From Nocardioides sp. AX2bis (GTDB lineage: Bacteria > Actinomycetota > Actinomycetes > Propionibacteriales > Nocardioidaceae): a stretch of DNA of 64,000 nucleotides. The number at the start of each line of letters is the position of its first letter. Position 1 is the first letter of the stretch. The stretch lies in contig NZ_LR733215.1 of NCBI RefSeq assembly GCF_902506435.1, forward strand, positions 1,216,773 through 1,280,772, given 5' to 3'. The notes under the pieces are model-generated. The model worked only from the letters and a program-made list of their open reading frames with translations, searched no databases and was not told where the DNA came from. Made by a program: the position numbers and the translations under genes. Shown here piece by piece: positions 27,838-35,111 of the stretch.

Positions 27838-27855
27838 GTGACGGGTGTCACGTGA
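27838..27855 (-). promoter_or_regulatory. Overlapping palindromes upstream of coxM
   Basis: GTGAC-N4-GTCAC (27838-27851) overlaps the 8-bp palindrome TCACGTGA (27848-27855), 12-30 bp before the coxM start. They could be a regulator site for the cox operon. Confidence 0.35.
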
Positions 27856-27921
27856 GGGTGGACCCCGCCGCCGGGACCGGCAAGACCGACTTCAGTGCTT
27901 TGTTGATCGGCCCGCTGACGG

Positions 27922-28443
27922 TCAGAGGAGGGAGAGGAGCATGGCGGCCATGGCCACCGCCATCAACGCCTCGCACGCCGCGTCGACGCGGACGGTCCCC
28001 ACCGTCCCCGTCCGGGCGAGGCGGAGCACGCAGGTCGCCAGGACAGCGGCGAGCGCCACCAGCAGGACCACCAGCGCCGGCGCCGGGAGGGTCGTCATGG
28101 CGTGGGCGCCGTGACCCGTGTGCGTCCCGGTCACGGCGGCGGCGGGGTCCGGCGTCAGCATCGTCGCCATCGCCGCGCTCGCGGCCGCGAGCCGCAGGTG
28201 CGAGCCGCGCGGGTGTCCCAGCGCCGCCCGGGCCAGGGCCCACCCCGCGCCGACCGCGAAGACACCGACACCGAGAGCGGGCGGGCCGGGCACCGAGGTC
28301 AGCAGCATGGCGGCCATCGCGACGGCCATCAGCAGGTGCCAGGCCCCGAGCGCGCGACCGTGCCCCGGCGCTCCTGGGGCGACCAGCCGCGCCGCGCACC
28401 AGCCCGCGATCGCGAGCATCACGGCTCCGGTGACGACCTGCAC
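27922..28443 (-). CDS. DUF5134-like polytopic membrane protein
   Basis: A 173-residue membrane protein with about five hydrophobic helices. It contains several Met/Ala-rich repeats such as LLMAVAMAAMLL and LMAVAMAAMLL, and a His-rich loop GTHTGHGAHAM. This Met/His pattern resembles actinobacterial DUF5134 proteins, a family of unknown function sometimes near copper genes; the assignment is tentative. GTG 28443 is the start. It ends 95 bp before the cox operon, so it may share regulation but reads as a separate unit. Confidence 0.65.
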   Translation of the reverse strand: MQVVTGAVMLAIAGWCAARLVAPGAPGHGRALGAWHLLMAVAMAAMLLTSVPGPPALGVGVFAVGAGWALARAALGHPRGSHLRLAAASAAMATMLTPDPAAAVTGTHTGHGAHAMTTLPAPALVVLLVALAAVLATCVLRLARTGTVGTVRVDAACEALMAVAMAAMLLSLL

Positions 28444-28524
28444 GGCCCGACCTTCGACCCGCCGCCGGGAACCGTCAACGCCGACCTCAGCGGATGCTTG
28501 CGACGGTGCCTGTGGCGTCGTGCC

Positions 28525-29172
28525 TCAGTCCGCGGTCCGCTGGCGCTCGACCCACAGCGCCGCCTGGGTGCGGTCGACGACCCCGATGCGTTGGAACGCC
28601 GAGGTCAGGTGGCCCTTGACCGTGCGCTCGGTGATGCCGAGCCGTCGGGCGATCTGCTTGTTGGCCAGGCCCGCGGCGACCAGGTCGAGGACCTCGCGCT
28701 CGCGGCTGGACAGCACGGGTCGGGGGGTGGTGGCTCCCTCGTCGGCCCGGCGGCCGGTGGCGCGGGAGGTGAGCAGGTGACGGGCCGCCTTCGGGTCGAG
28801 GGGGGACTCGCCGCGCGCGGCGGCCCGGATCCCGGCCACCAGGTCCTCGGGCTCGGCGTCCTTGAGCAGGTAGCCGACGGCGCCGGCGTCGACGGCGGCG
28901 AGCAGGCGGGGCCCGTCGGAGAAGGACGTCAGGATCAGCACGTCGGTGTCCGTGGCCTCCGCCGTGATGGTGCGGGTGGCGGTGACGCCGTCCATCACCG
29001 GCATCTGCAGGTCCATCAGGACGAGGTCCGGGGCGAGGGCGAGCACGAGCTCCACCGCCTCCGCGCCGTCGGCGGCCACCCCGACGACCTCGACGTCGTC
29101 GAGCTCGCCGAGCATCCCGGTGAGTCCCCGGCGCACCACGGCGTGGTCGTCGGCGATGACGAGTCGGATCAC
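28525..29172 (-). CDS. NarL/LuxR response regulator of a DesK-type pair
   Basis: A 215-residue regulator. The receiver has IADDHAVVRRGL, phosphoacceptor Asp in DLVLMDLQMPVMDG, Thr/Ser in LILTSF and Lys in YLLKDAEPEDL. The LuxR helix-turn-helix reads LSSREREVLDLVAAGLANKQIARRLGITERTVKGHL. The GTG start overlaps the upstream kinase stop by four bases (GTGA), so the pair forms one operon. Targets are unknown. Confidence 0.92.
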   Translation of the reverse strand: MIRLVIADDHAVVRRGLTGMLGELDDVEVVGVAADGAEAVELVLALAPDLVLMDLQMPVMDGVTATRTITAEATDTDVLILTSFSDGPRLLAAVDAGAVGYLLKDAEPEDLVAGIRAAARGESPLDPKAARHLLTSRATGRRADEGATTPRPVLSSREREVLDLVAAGLANKQIARRLGITERTVKGHLTSAFQRIGVVDRTQAALWVERQRTAD

Positions 29173-30452
29173 GGCAGCGGCACCTGCATCCGTACGGTGG
29201 TGCCGGCGCCCGGGGCGGACTCCACCGTCCAGGAGCCACCCGCCTCCTCGACCAGCGAGCGCACCCCGCGCAGGCCCAGGTGCCCGGCCGGCAGCGGGGC
29301 GTCGACGTCGAAGCCGCGGCCGTCGTCGCGGACGACCGCCACCACCTGGTCGGGCTCCTGCCGGACGCTGACGTCGAGGTGCGACCCGCCACCGTGGCGG
29401 ACGGCGTTGCGCACCGCCTCCTGGACCGTGCGCCAGGTGAGGGCGACCAGGTGCGGGGGCAGGTCGTCGGCGACCTGGACCTCGCGCGACGTCGTGACCC
29501 CGGAGCGGCCCAGCGGAGCGAGGAGGTCGTCGAGGGCACCGCCCAGCCCGGCGACGTCGAGGTCCGGCGGGTAGATCTCGACCAGCAGGGACCGCAGCGC
29601 CCGGACGCTGCCGCGCACCGACCTGCTCGCGTCGTGCAGCTCGTCGCGCAGGGTGGTGGCCGTGCCCGGTCGCGCGGCCATGGTGGTCAGCACGTAGGAC
29701 GTGCCGGCGAGCTCCTGGACGACCCCGTCGTGCAGGTCGCGCGCGATGCGGGTGCGCTCGGCGTCCGAGGCGTCGACCGCGGCCTGGAGCAACCGCTCGC
29801 GCTGCTCGGCGGCCCGACCGAGACGGCGGGTGAGCAGCAGGATCAGCGGCAGGGCCACCGCGACGAGGGCCCCGAGCCCGACCAGGGTGACGGGACGGAA
29901 CCTGCTGAGGATGGCATCGGCGCGTTCGTCGACGCCGTCGGTGGAGTAGTAGGCCTCGAAGAGGAGGCGCTCGCCCTCCGGTGCCGTGACGCGCGTGTAG
30001 ACCTCGAGGACGCCGCCGAGGTCGCGCTCGTACCGGTTCTCGGGGCGGCTGACGTCGGACAGCTCGGCCTCGGTGCCGCCGCCGCGCAGCACGTCGAGCT
30101 CGTCCTCGTCGAGCTCGTAGCGGCTGCCGATCAGCCGGGTCTCGTCCGAGTAGACGATGGTCCCGTCCTCGGCCCAGATCTTGATCCGTTCGAGGCCCGG
30201 GACGTCGAGGCGGTGCCGCAGGGCCCGGTCGAGGCGGTCGACGGGGCCGGCCTCGCCCGACGACAGGCGGTACGGGAGCGCCGGAGCCGCCACGCTGCGG
30301 GCGAGGACCTCGGTGGTCGCCCGGGCGTCGTCGGTCGCCTCCTCGTCCGCGGCGCTGCGGCTCAGCTGCCCGGTCACGAGCACGACCACGAGCACGGCAA
30401 GGCACCCCGCGGCAAGGAACTGCACCGCGGGGTGCCGGGCCAGACGTCTCAT
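29169..30452 (-). CDS. DesK-type membrane sensor histidine kinase
   Basis: A 427-residue kinase with two membrane helices (about 8-28 and 183-205) bracketing an extracytoplasmic sensor region (about 30-180) that contains WAEDGTIVYSDETRLIG. The HisKA_3 motif ERTRIARDLHDGVVQELAG gives His241. The ATPase domain has TVQEAVRNAVRHGG, DDGRGFD and GHLGLRGVRSLVEEAGG. It should phosphorylate the coupled NarL-type regulator. The ATG at 30452 starts MRRLARHP directly before the first helix. Confidence 0.9.
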   Translation of the reverse strand: MRRLARHPAVQFLAAGCLAVLVVVLVTGQLSRSAADEEATDDARATTEVLARSVAAPALPYRLSSGEAGPVDRLDRALRHRLDVPGLERIKIWAEDGTIVYSDETRLIGSRYELDEDELDVLRGGGTEAELSDVSRPENRYERDLGGVLEVYTRVTAPEGERLLFEAYYSTDGVDERADAILSRFRPVTLVGLGALVAVALPLILLLTRRLGRAAEQRERLLQAAVDASDAERTRIARDLHDGVVQELAGTSYVLTTMAARPGTATTLRDELHDASRSVRGSVRALRSLLVEIYPPDLDVAGLGGALDDLLAPLGRSGVTTSREVQVADDLPPHLVALTWRTVQEAVRNAVRHGGGSHLDVSVRQEPDQVVAVVRDDGRGFDVDAPLPAGHLGLRGVRSLVEEAGGSWTVESAPGAGTTVRMQVPLP

Positions 30453-30501
30453 CCGCGGGGCCACGGGGGGAGCGTGACCCTCGGGACGGAGTGCGGCAGC
30501 G

Positions 30502-30903
30502 TCAGAAGTTGATGCTGCCGCGGCACGTCTGACCGTTCCTGGAGGCCGCGAAGGTGACGCGGTCGGTGCCGGAGAGATCGGTGATGTGGCGCTCGACGCT
30601 GAAGGAGCCGCTGGGTCCGCGCGTGGTGGCGGTGCCGCGGGCGGACACCGAGCCGTTGTGCAGGATGCGCCAGCTCCAGGTCTGGCCGTTGACGTTGCTG
30701 TCGACCTCGCCCTCGACCTCGAGGCCACCGTTGTCGGTCTTGACCTTGAGGTCCCAGCGCGCCGAGCCGGAGCACTGTCCGGTGCGCTCGACGCGGTCGT
30801 CGCCGCTCGCGTTCGCCGGAGCGGTCGTGGTGAGCAGGCCGAGGGCGGTGGTGCCGGCGAGCAGCGCGGCGGCGGCGGTGCGGCGGGTGGCGAGGGTGTT
30901 CAT
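30502..30903 (-). CDS. Small secreted protein, function unknown
   Basis: A 133-residue exported protein with a signal peptide (1-32) ending PANASGD. The mature part is a small beta-rich domain with two Cys (TGQCSGSARWDLKVK and GQTCRGSINF) that could form one disulfide. GGAGGA is 6 nt before the ATG. Proteins of this kind are found across Actinobacteria without a known role. A hairpin overlaps its stop (30493-30500 with 30514-30521). The two-component pair follows 49 bp downstream. Confidence 0.8.
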   Translation of the reverse strand: MNTLATRRTAAAALLAGTTALGLLTTTAPANASGDDRVERTGQCSGSARWDLKVKTDNGGLEVEGEVDSNVNGQTWSWRILHNGSVSARGTATTRGPSGSFSVERHITDLSGTDRVTFAASRNGQTCRGSINF

Positions 30904-31082
30904 GGGGTCCTCCTGTGGTGGGTGGTGAGTCCCATCGTGGGCGCCCGGCGCGGGGCCCGACAGCCGTCTGATGGTGCCGGTACCTCAGGCCCGGCGTCCA
31001 GGGTCGTGCGACCCCTTCGCGCGTCGGTCCGTGGCGGGCTCCTCACCCTTCCGGCGGGTGGCCGCCTGCTGCCATGGGAGGC

Positions 31083-32099
31083 ATGACGACGACACGAGTG
31101 ATGCAGGTGACCACCCCCGGCGGCAGGCCCGAGCTGGCCGAGCGCGAGCTGGGGTCCCCGGGCCGCGGCGAGGTGCTGGTCCGGGTCGAGGCCTGCGGCG
31201 TGTGCCACTCCGACGCCTTCACCGTCGAGGGGTGGATGCCCGGCATCGAGTACCCCCGCGTGCCCGGCCACGAGATCGCGGGCCGGATCGAGGCCGTCGG
31301 CGATGACGTCGTGCCGTGGACGGTCGGCCAGCGGGTGGGCGTCGGCTGGTTCGGTGGCAGCTGCGGGCACTGCGAGCCCTGCCGTCGGGGCGACCTGATC
31401 AGCTGCGAGAACGGCCAGGTGCCCGGCATCGCCTTCGACGGCGGGTACGCCGACCACGTCCTCGTGCCGGCCGGGGCGCTGGCCTCGATCCCCGACGACC
31501 TGGCCGCCGTCGACGCCGCGCCGCTGCTCTGCGCCGGCATCACGACCTTCAACGCCCTGCGCGAGAGCGGGGCCCGCCCCGGCGACCTGGTGGCCGTCCT
31601 GGGCGTCGGTGGCCTGGGCCACCTCGGGGTGCAGTTCGCCCGGCGGATGGGCTTCGAGACCGTGGCCATCGCCCGGGGGACCGAGAAGGAGGACCGGGCC
31701 CGCGAGCTGGGCGCCCACCACTACGTCGACTCGACCGCCACCGACCCGGCCGAGGCGCTCCGCTCGCTCGGCGGTGCGGTCACCATCCTGGCCACGGTCA
31801 CCGCCCCCGACGCGATGAGCGCGGTGGTCGGCGGCCTCAAGCCGCGTGGTCGCATGGTGGTCGTGGGTGCCTCCGAGGACCCGATGCAGATCCCTCCGTT
31901 CGCCCTGATCCCGGGGAGCACCGGCGTCGTCGGGCACGCCTCGGGCACCTCGCAGGACTCCGAGGACACGATGCGGTTCAGCGTGCTGCACGACGTGCGA
32001 CCGATGGTCGAGACCTTCCCCCTGGAGCAGGCCGCGGCGGGCTACGACCGGATGATGAGCGGTGACGCCCGCTTCCGGGTCGTGCTGACCATGGAGTGA
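31083..32099 (+). CDS. Zinc-dependent alcohol dehydrogenase
   Basis: A 338-residue MDR-family dehydrogenase. The catalytic zinc ligand lies in ACGVCHSDAF with GHE further on, and the structural zinc loop is CGHCEPCRRGDLISC. The Rossmann motif is GVGGLGHLGVQFARRMG. The Cys/His pattern resembles AdhA/CAD-type alcohol dehydrogenases; the substrate is unknown. ATG 31083 has a TGCCAT hexamer 7 nt upstream; ATG 31074 is possible but has no signal. It is divergent from the secreted-protein gene. Confidence 0.9.
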   Translation: MTTTRVMQVTTPGGRPELAERELGSPGRGEVLVRVEACGVCHSDAFTVEGWMPGIEYPRVPGHEIAGRIEAVGDDVVPWTVGQRVGVGWFGGSCGHCEPCRRGDLISCENGQVPGIAFDGGYADHVLVPAGALASIPDDLAAVDAAPLLCAGITTFNALRESGARPGDLVAVLGVGGLGHLGVQFARRMGFETVAIARGTEKEDRARELGAHHYVDSTATDPAEALRSLGGAVTILATVTAPDAMSAVVGGLKPRGRMVVVGASEDPMQIPPFALIPGSTGVVGHASGTSQDSEDTMRFSVLHDVRPMVETFPLEQAAAGYDRMMSGDARFRVVLTME

Positions 32100-32131
32100 C
32101 GGTCCGCCCCGGCTGGTGAACCCGCTCCGGT

Positions 32132-32497
32132 TCAGCCGCCGGCGGGGAACCAGAACACGCCGCGCTCCTCGACCCAGACCATCGCGACGTCCTCCAGGTG
32201 CACCCGCCACGTGCCGCCGTCGACGACCCGGCGGACCTCGCCGAGCAGGCGACCCCACTCCGCCAGGGCGGCCTCGGCCGTCTCCTCCGGGCGCTCCAGG
32301 TCGACCGGCACGCGGGCCGCCCCCTCCAGGGCGGTGCCCTCGCTCGGGTCGTCCCAGAACGTGAACCGCTCACCGCCCATGAGGGGGTCGGCGAACCGGT
32401 CGAGGTCGTGGCGTGCGAGCACCTCGGCGACCCGCTCCTGCTCGGCGGCGGAGAGGCGTGCGTCGCGCTCGAGCGAGTAGTACAGGCTGACGCTCAT
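32132..32497 (-). CDS. Hypothetical 121-residue protein
   Basis: A soluble acidic protein beginning MSVSLYYSLERDARLS, with ERFTFWDDPS near residue 45 and a C-terminal WRVHLEDVAMVWVEERGVFW. GGAGG precedes the ATG at 5 nt, and codon use matches real genes. No domain is recognised. It is convergent with the alcohol dehydrogenase and lies downstream of the PAS kinase on the same strand. Confidence 0.75.
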   Translation of the reverse strand: MSVSLYYSLERDARLSAAEQERVAEVLARHDLDRFADPLMGGERFTFWDDPSEGTALEGAARVPVDLERPEETAEAALAEWGRLLGEVRRVVDGGTWRVHLEDVAMVWVEERGVFWFPAGG

Positions 32498-32542
32498 GCG
32501 GTCCTCCGGGGTTCGGGGACGGGGGCGTCCGTGGTCGGCAGC

Positions 32543-33979
32543 CTACGGCCCGGCGTCGGCCGCGGGCAGTCGTACCTCGAACACCGCGCCCGTCCCCTCG
32601 GACGGCACCCGGTGGCAGACCGTGCCGTGGTTCGCGCGGGCGAGCTCGCGCACGAGGTACAGGCCGAACCCGGTGCCGCTCACCTGGGTGGCGACCCCCG
32701 TCTCGGCCCGGGAGAACCGCTCGAACATCCGGGGGAGGAAGGCGGGCGGGACGCCCTCGCCGTGGTCCCGCAGGGACACCACGACCTCGTCGCCGTCCTC
32801 CCCGACGGCGACCGAGTAGGGCGCGCGGCCGTAGCGCGCCGCGTTGGTCAGCAGGTTGTCGAGGATGCGGGCGGCGTGCACGGGGTCCACCCACGCCCGG
32901 GCCGGGGTCCGGCTCGTCACGGTGACCGCGATCCGGGCGTGGTCGGAGGCGTCGGTGAGCAGGGCGGCGAGGTCGACGGCCTCGGGACGGGTCGTGAGGG
33001 TGGCGGACCCGATGCTGACCAGCGCGAGGATGTCGGCCAGCAGCCCCTGCGAGCGGACGCCGGTCCGCGCGGCGCGTCGCACGATCGAGCGGCGCTCGTC
33101 GGGGTCGAGGTGGTCCCACTCCTGGTCGAGGACCTCGAGGTACCCGTTCGTCGCCGTCACGGGCTGGGCCAGGTCGTGCCCCAGCATCGCGATCAGGTCG
33201 GTCAGGAGCCGGTTGGTCGTCGCCAGGTCGTCGGCCAGGCGCTGGACCTCGGTCTGGTCCTGCATGACGCCCCGCAGCAGCACCACGGCGCCGTCGGAGC
33301 CGAGGACCCGGGACGTCCGGCTGTGGACGTGCCGCACCGCCCCGTCGGGACCGAGGACGCGGTAGCCGGTCTCGTACTCCTCGCCCAGCTCGGCGCGCGA
33401 GCGGAGGGTCTGGACCCGGCCCCGGTCGTCGGGGTGCACGGCCGCGACGTACTCGTCCAGGCTCGGGCTCGGGCCGGCCGGGTCGAGGCCGAGCATCGTG
33501 AGGACCTCGGACGAGAGCCGCAGGCTGCCGGTCGCGGGCTCGAAGGTGTAGCCACCGATCCCGGCCAGGGACTGTGCCGCCGCGAGGTCCTGCCGGGCCT
33601 CCACCTGCTCGGTGATGTCGGCGACCAGGACGAAGAACCCGGCGACACCGTCCTCGGCCAGGTGCGGGATGTACTCGGCCTGCGTGTGCCGGGTCTCACC
33701 GGCCGCCGTGACCAGGGTGCGGTCGAACCGCTGGTGGTGCCCGGCCAGCGCGCCGTCGATGTAGGGCTTGTTCGCGCGGTGGACCGCCGGCCCGAGCAGG
33801 TCCCTGATGTGCATGCCCCGCACCTCCTCGGGCGTCAGGCCGAACCACCGCAGGTAGGCCGCGTTGGCCACCACGTTGCGCAGGTCGTGGTCCCAGTAGG
33901 CGACGAGCGCCGGGAGGTGGTCGACGAGCAGCCGCCAGCGCTCGACCTGCTCCTGGAGGGGATCGGCGGGGCCGCTCAC
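32543..33979 (-). CDS. PAS-domain sensor histidine kinase beside the ole operon
   Basis: A 478-residue kinase without membrane helices. The first PAS domain holds VDHLPALVAYWDHDLRNVVANAAYLRWFGLTPEEV, the second SEVLTMLGLDPAGPSPSLDEYVAAVHPDDR. The H-box LGHDLAQPVTATNGYLEVL has His268. The ATPase domain has ILDNLLTNAARYG, DHGEGVPPAFLPRMFERF and GTGFGLYLV. Both possible starts are GTG; 33979 is chosen, while 34039 would add 20 residues of low-complexity sequence. No response regulator is adjacent. Confidence 0.88.
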   Translation of the reverse strand: MSGPADPLQEQVERWRLLVDHLPALVAYWDHDLRNVVANAAYLRWFGLTPEEVRGMHIRDLLGPAVHRANKPYIDGALAGHHQRFDRTLVTAAGETRHTQAEYIPHLAEDGVAGFFVLVADITEQVEARQDLAAAQSLAGIGGYTFEPATGSLRLSSEVLTMLGLDPAGPSPSLDEYVAAVHPDDRGRVQTLRSRAELGEEYETGYRVLGPDGAVRHVHSRTSRVLGSDGAVVLLRGVMQDQTEVQRLADDLATTNRLLTDLIAMLGHDLAQPVTATNGYLEVLDQEWDHLDPDERRSIVRRAARTGVRSQGLLADILALVSIGSATLTTRPEAVDLAALLTDASDHARIAVTVTSRTPARAWVDPVHAARILDNLLTNAARYGRAPYSVAVGEDGDEVVVSLRDHGEGVPPAFLPRMFERFSRAETGVATQVSGTGFGLYLVRELARANHGTVCHRVPSEGTGAVFEVRLPAADAGP

Positions 33980-34120
33980 CGGCGGTGCGCGCCTGCCGGG
34001 AGGGACGTGATCGGGGGGTTCACCGGGTGATCCTCGCACCGCGACGGGGTGGCGCGATCACGGACCGAAGGGCCTCCAGTCGCGGGACCTTGTGCCCGGG
34101 TACGACGGGCGGCACCGGGG

Positions 34121-35104
34121 TCAGACCGGGGGGCAGCCCGCGGCGTACCAGCGTCCGAGCCTGGCGAAGCCCTCCTCCAGCCCCACGACGGGGGTCCAGC
34201 GGAGGCGTTCGCGGGTACGGCGCTGGTCGAACCAGTGCGCGGTGGAGAGCTGCTCGACCAGGAACCGGGTCAGCGGCGGCTGGTCGCGGCGGCTGGTCGC
34301 GGCCCAGACGGCGTCGACGGCGGCGCCCGCGGCCAGGCCGAGCGGGACCGGGAGCCTGCGTCGCGGCGGCGGGACCCCGGCGGCGAGGCACACCCGCTCC
34401 AGGACCTCCCCGACCGGCCGCGGCTCGCCGCCGCTGACCACCAGCGCCTCACCGTGCGCGTCGGGCCCGCAGGCGTCGACCGCCGCCACGAGGGCGTCGG
34501 CGGCGTCGGTGACGTAGGTGGTGTCGATCAGCGCGGTGGCCGGGCCGAGCAGGGGGAGCCGGCCGGTCCGGGCGCGGTCGACCAGGCGGGCGACCAGCTG
34601 GGTGTCGCCGGGGCCCCACACCAGGTGCGGGCGCACCGCGAGGACCGCCAGGTCGGGGGAGTCCGCCGCCAGGACCAGCTGCTCGGCGACCGCCTTCGTC
34701 GCGGCGTAGTGACCCCGGGCGTGCGCGGGGTCGGCGGGGTCGGCCGGCGCGCCGACCAGGGGTCGACCGGCGTGGGCGACCGAGGGCGAGGAGACGTGGA
34801 CGAACCGGCCGACGCCGGTCCGGCGGGCGGCCGCGAGCACGGTACGGGTCCCCGCGACGTTGGCGCGCTCGTACTCCACCAGCGGGCCGACCACGTCGAC
34901 CTTGGCGGCCAGGTGCAGCACGGCGTCCTGGCCCCGCACGGCCCGCTCGACCACGACGGCGTCGGCGACGTCGCCGAGGACCTCGCGGCAGCCGGTGCCC
35001 GACGGGCGGCGCTGGAGCACCGTGACGTCGTCGCCCCGGGCGGCCAGGGCCGTCGCGGTCGTCCGACCGAGCAGGCCGGAGGCTCCGGTGACCAGGACCC
35101 TCAC
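34121..35104 (-). CDS. oleD: OleD, NAD(P)H-dependent beta-ketoacid reductase of olefin synthesis
   Basis: A 327-residue extended short-chain dehydrogenase with Rossmann motif GASGLLGRT at the N-terminus and YAATK as the Tyr-Lys catalytic pair. On its own it would be called an NAD-dependent epimerase or 3-beta-hydroxysteroid dehydrogenase-like protein. Its place 7 bp after the oleBC fusion and in line with oleA identifies it as OleD, which reduces the 2-alkyl-3-ketoacid made by OleA to the beta-hydroxyacid. GTG start at 35104. Confidence 0.88.
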   Translation of the reverse strand: MRVLVTGASGLLGRTTATALAARGDDVTVLQRRPSGTGCREVLGDVADAVVVERAVRGQDAVLHLAAKVDVVGPLVEYERANVAGTRTVLAAARRTGVGRFVHVSSPSVAHAGRPLVGAPADPADPAHARGHYAATKAVAEQLVLAADSPDLAVLAVRPHLVWGPGDTQLVARLVDRARTGRLPLLGPATALIDTTYVTDAADALVAAVDACGPDAHGEALVVSGGEPRPVGEVLERVCLAAGVPPPRRRLPVPLGLAAGAAVDAVWAATSRRDQPPLTRFLVEQLSTAHWFDQRRTRERLRWTPVVGLEEGFARLGRWYAAGCPPV

Positions 35105-35111
35105 GCGAGGA

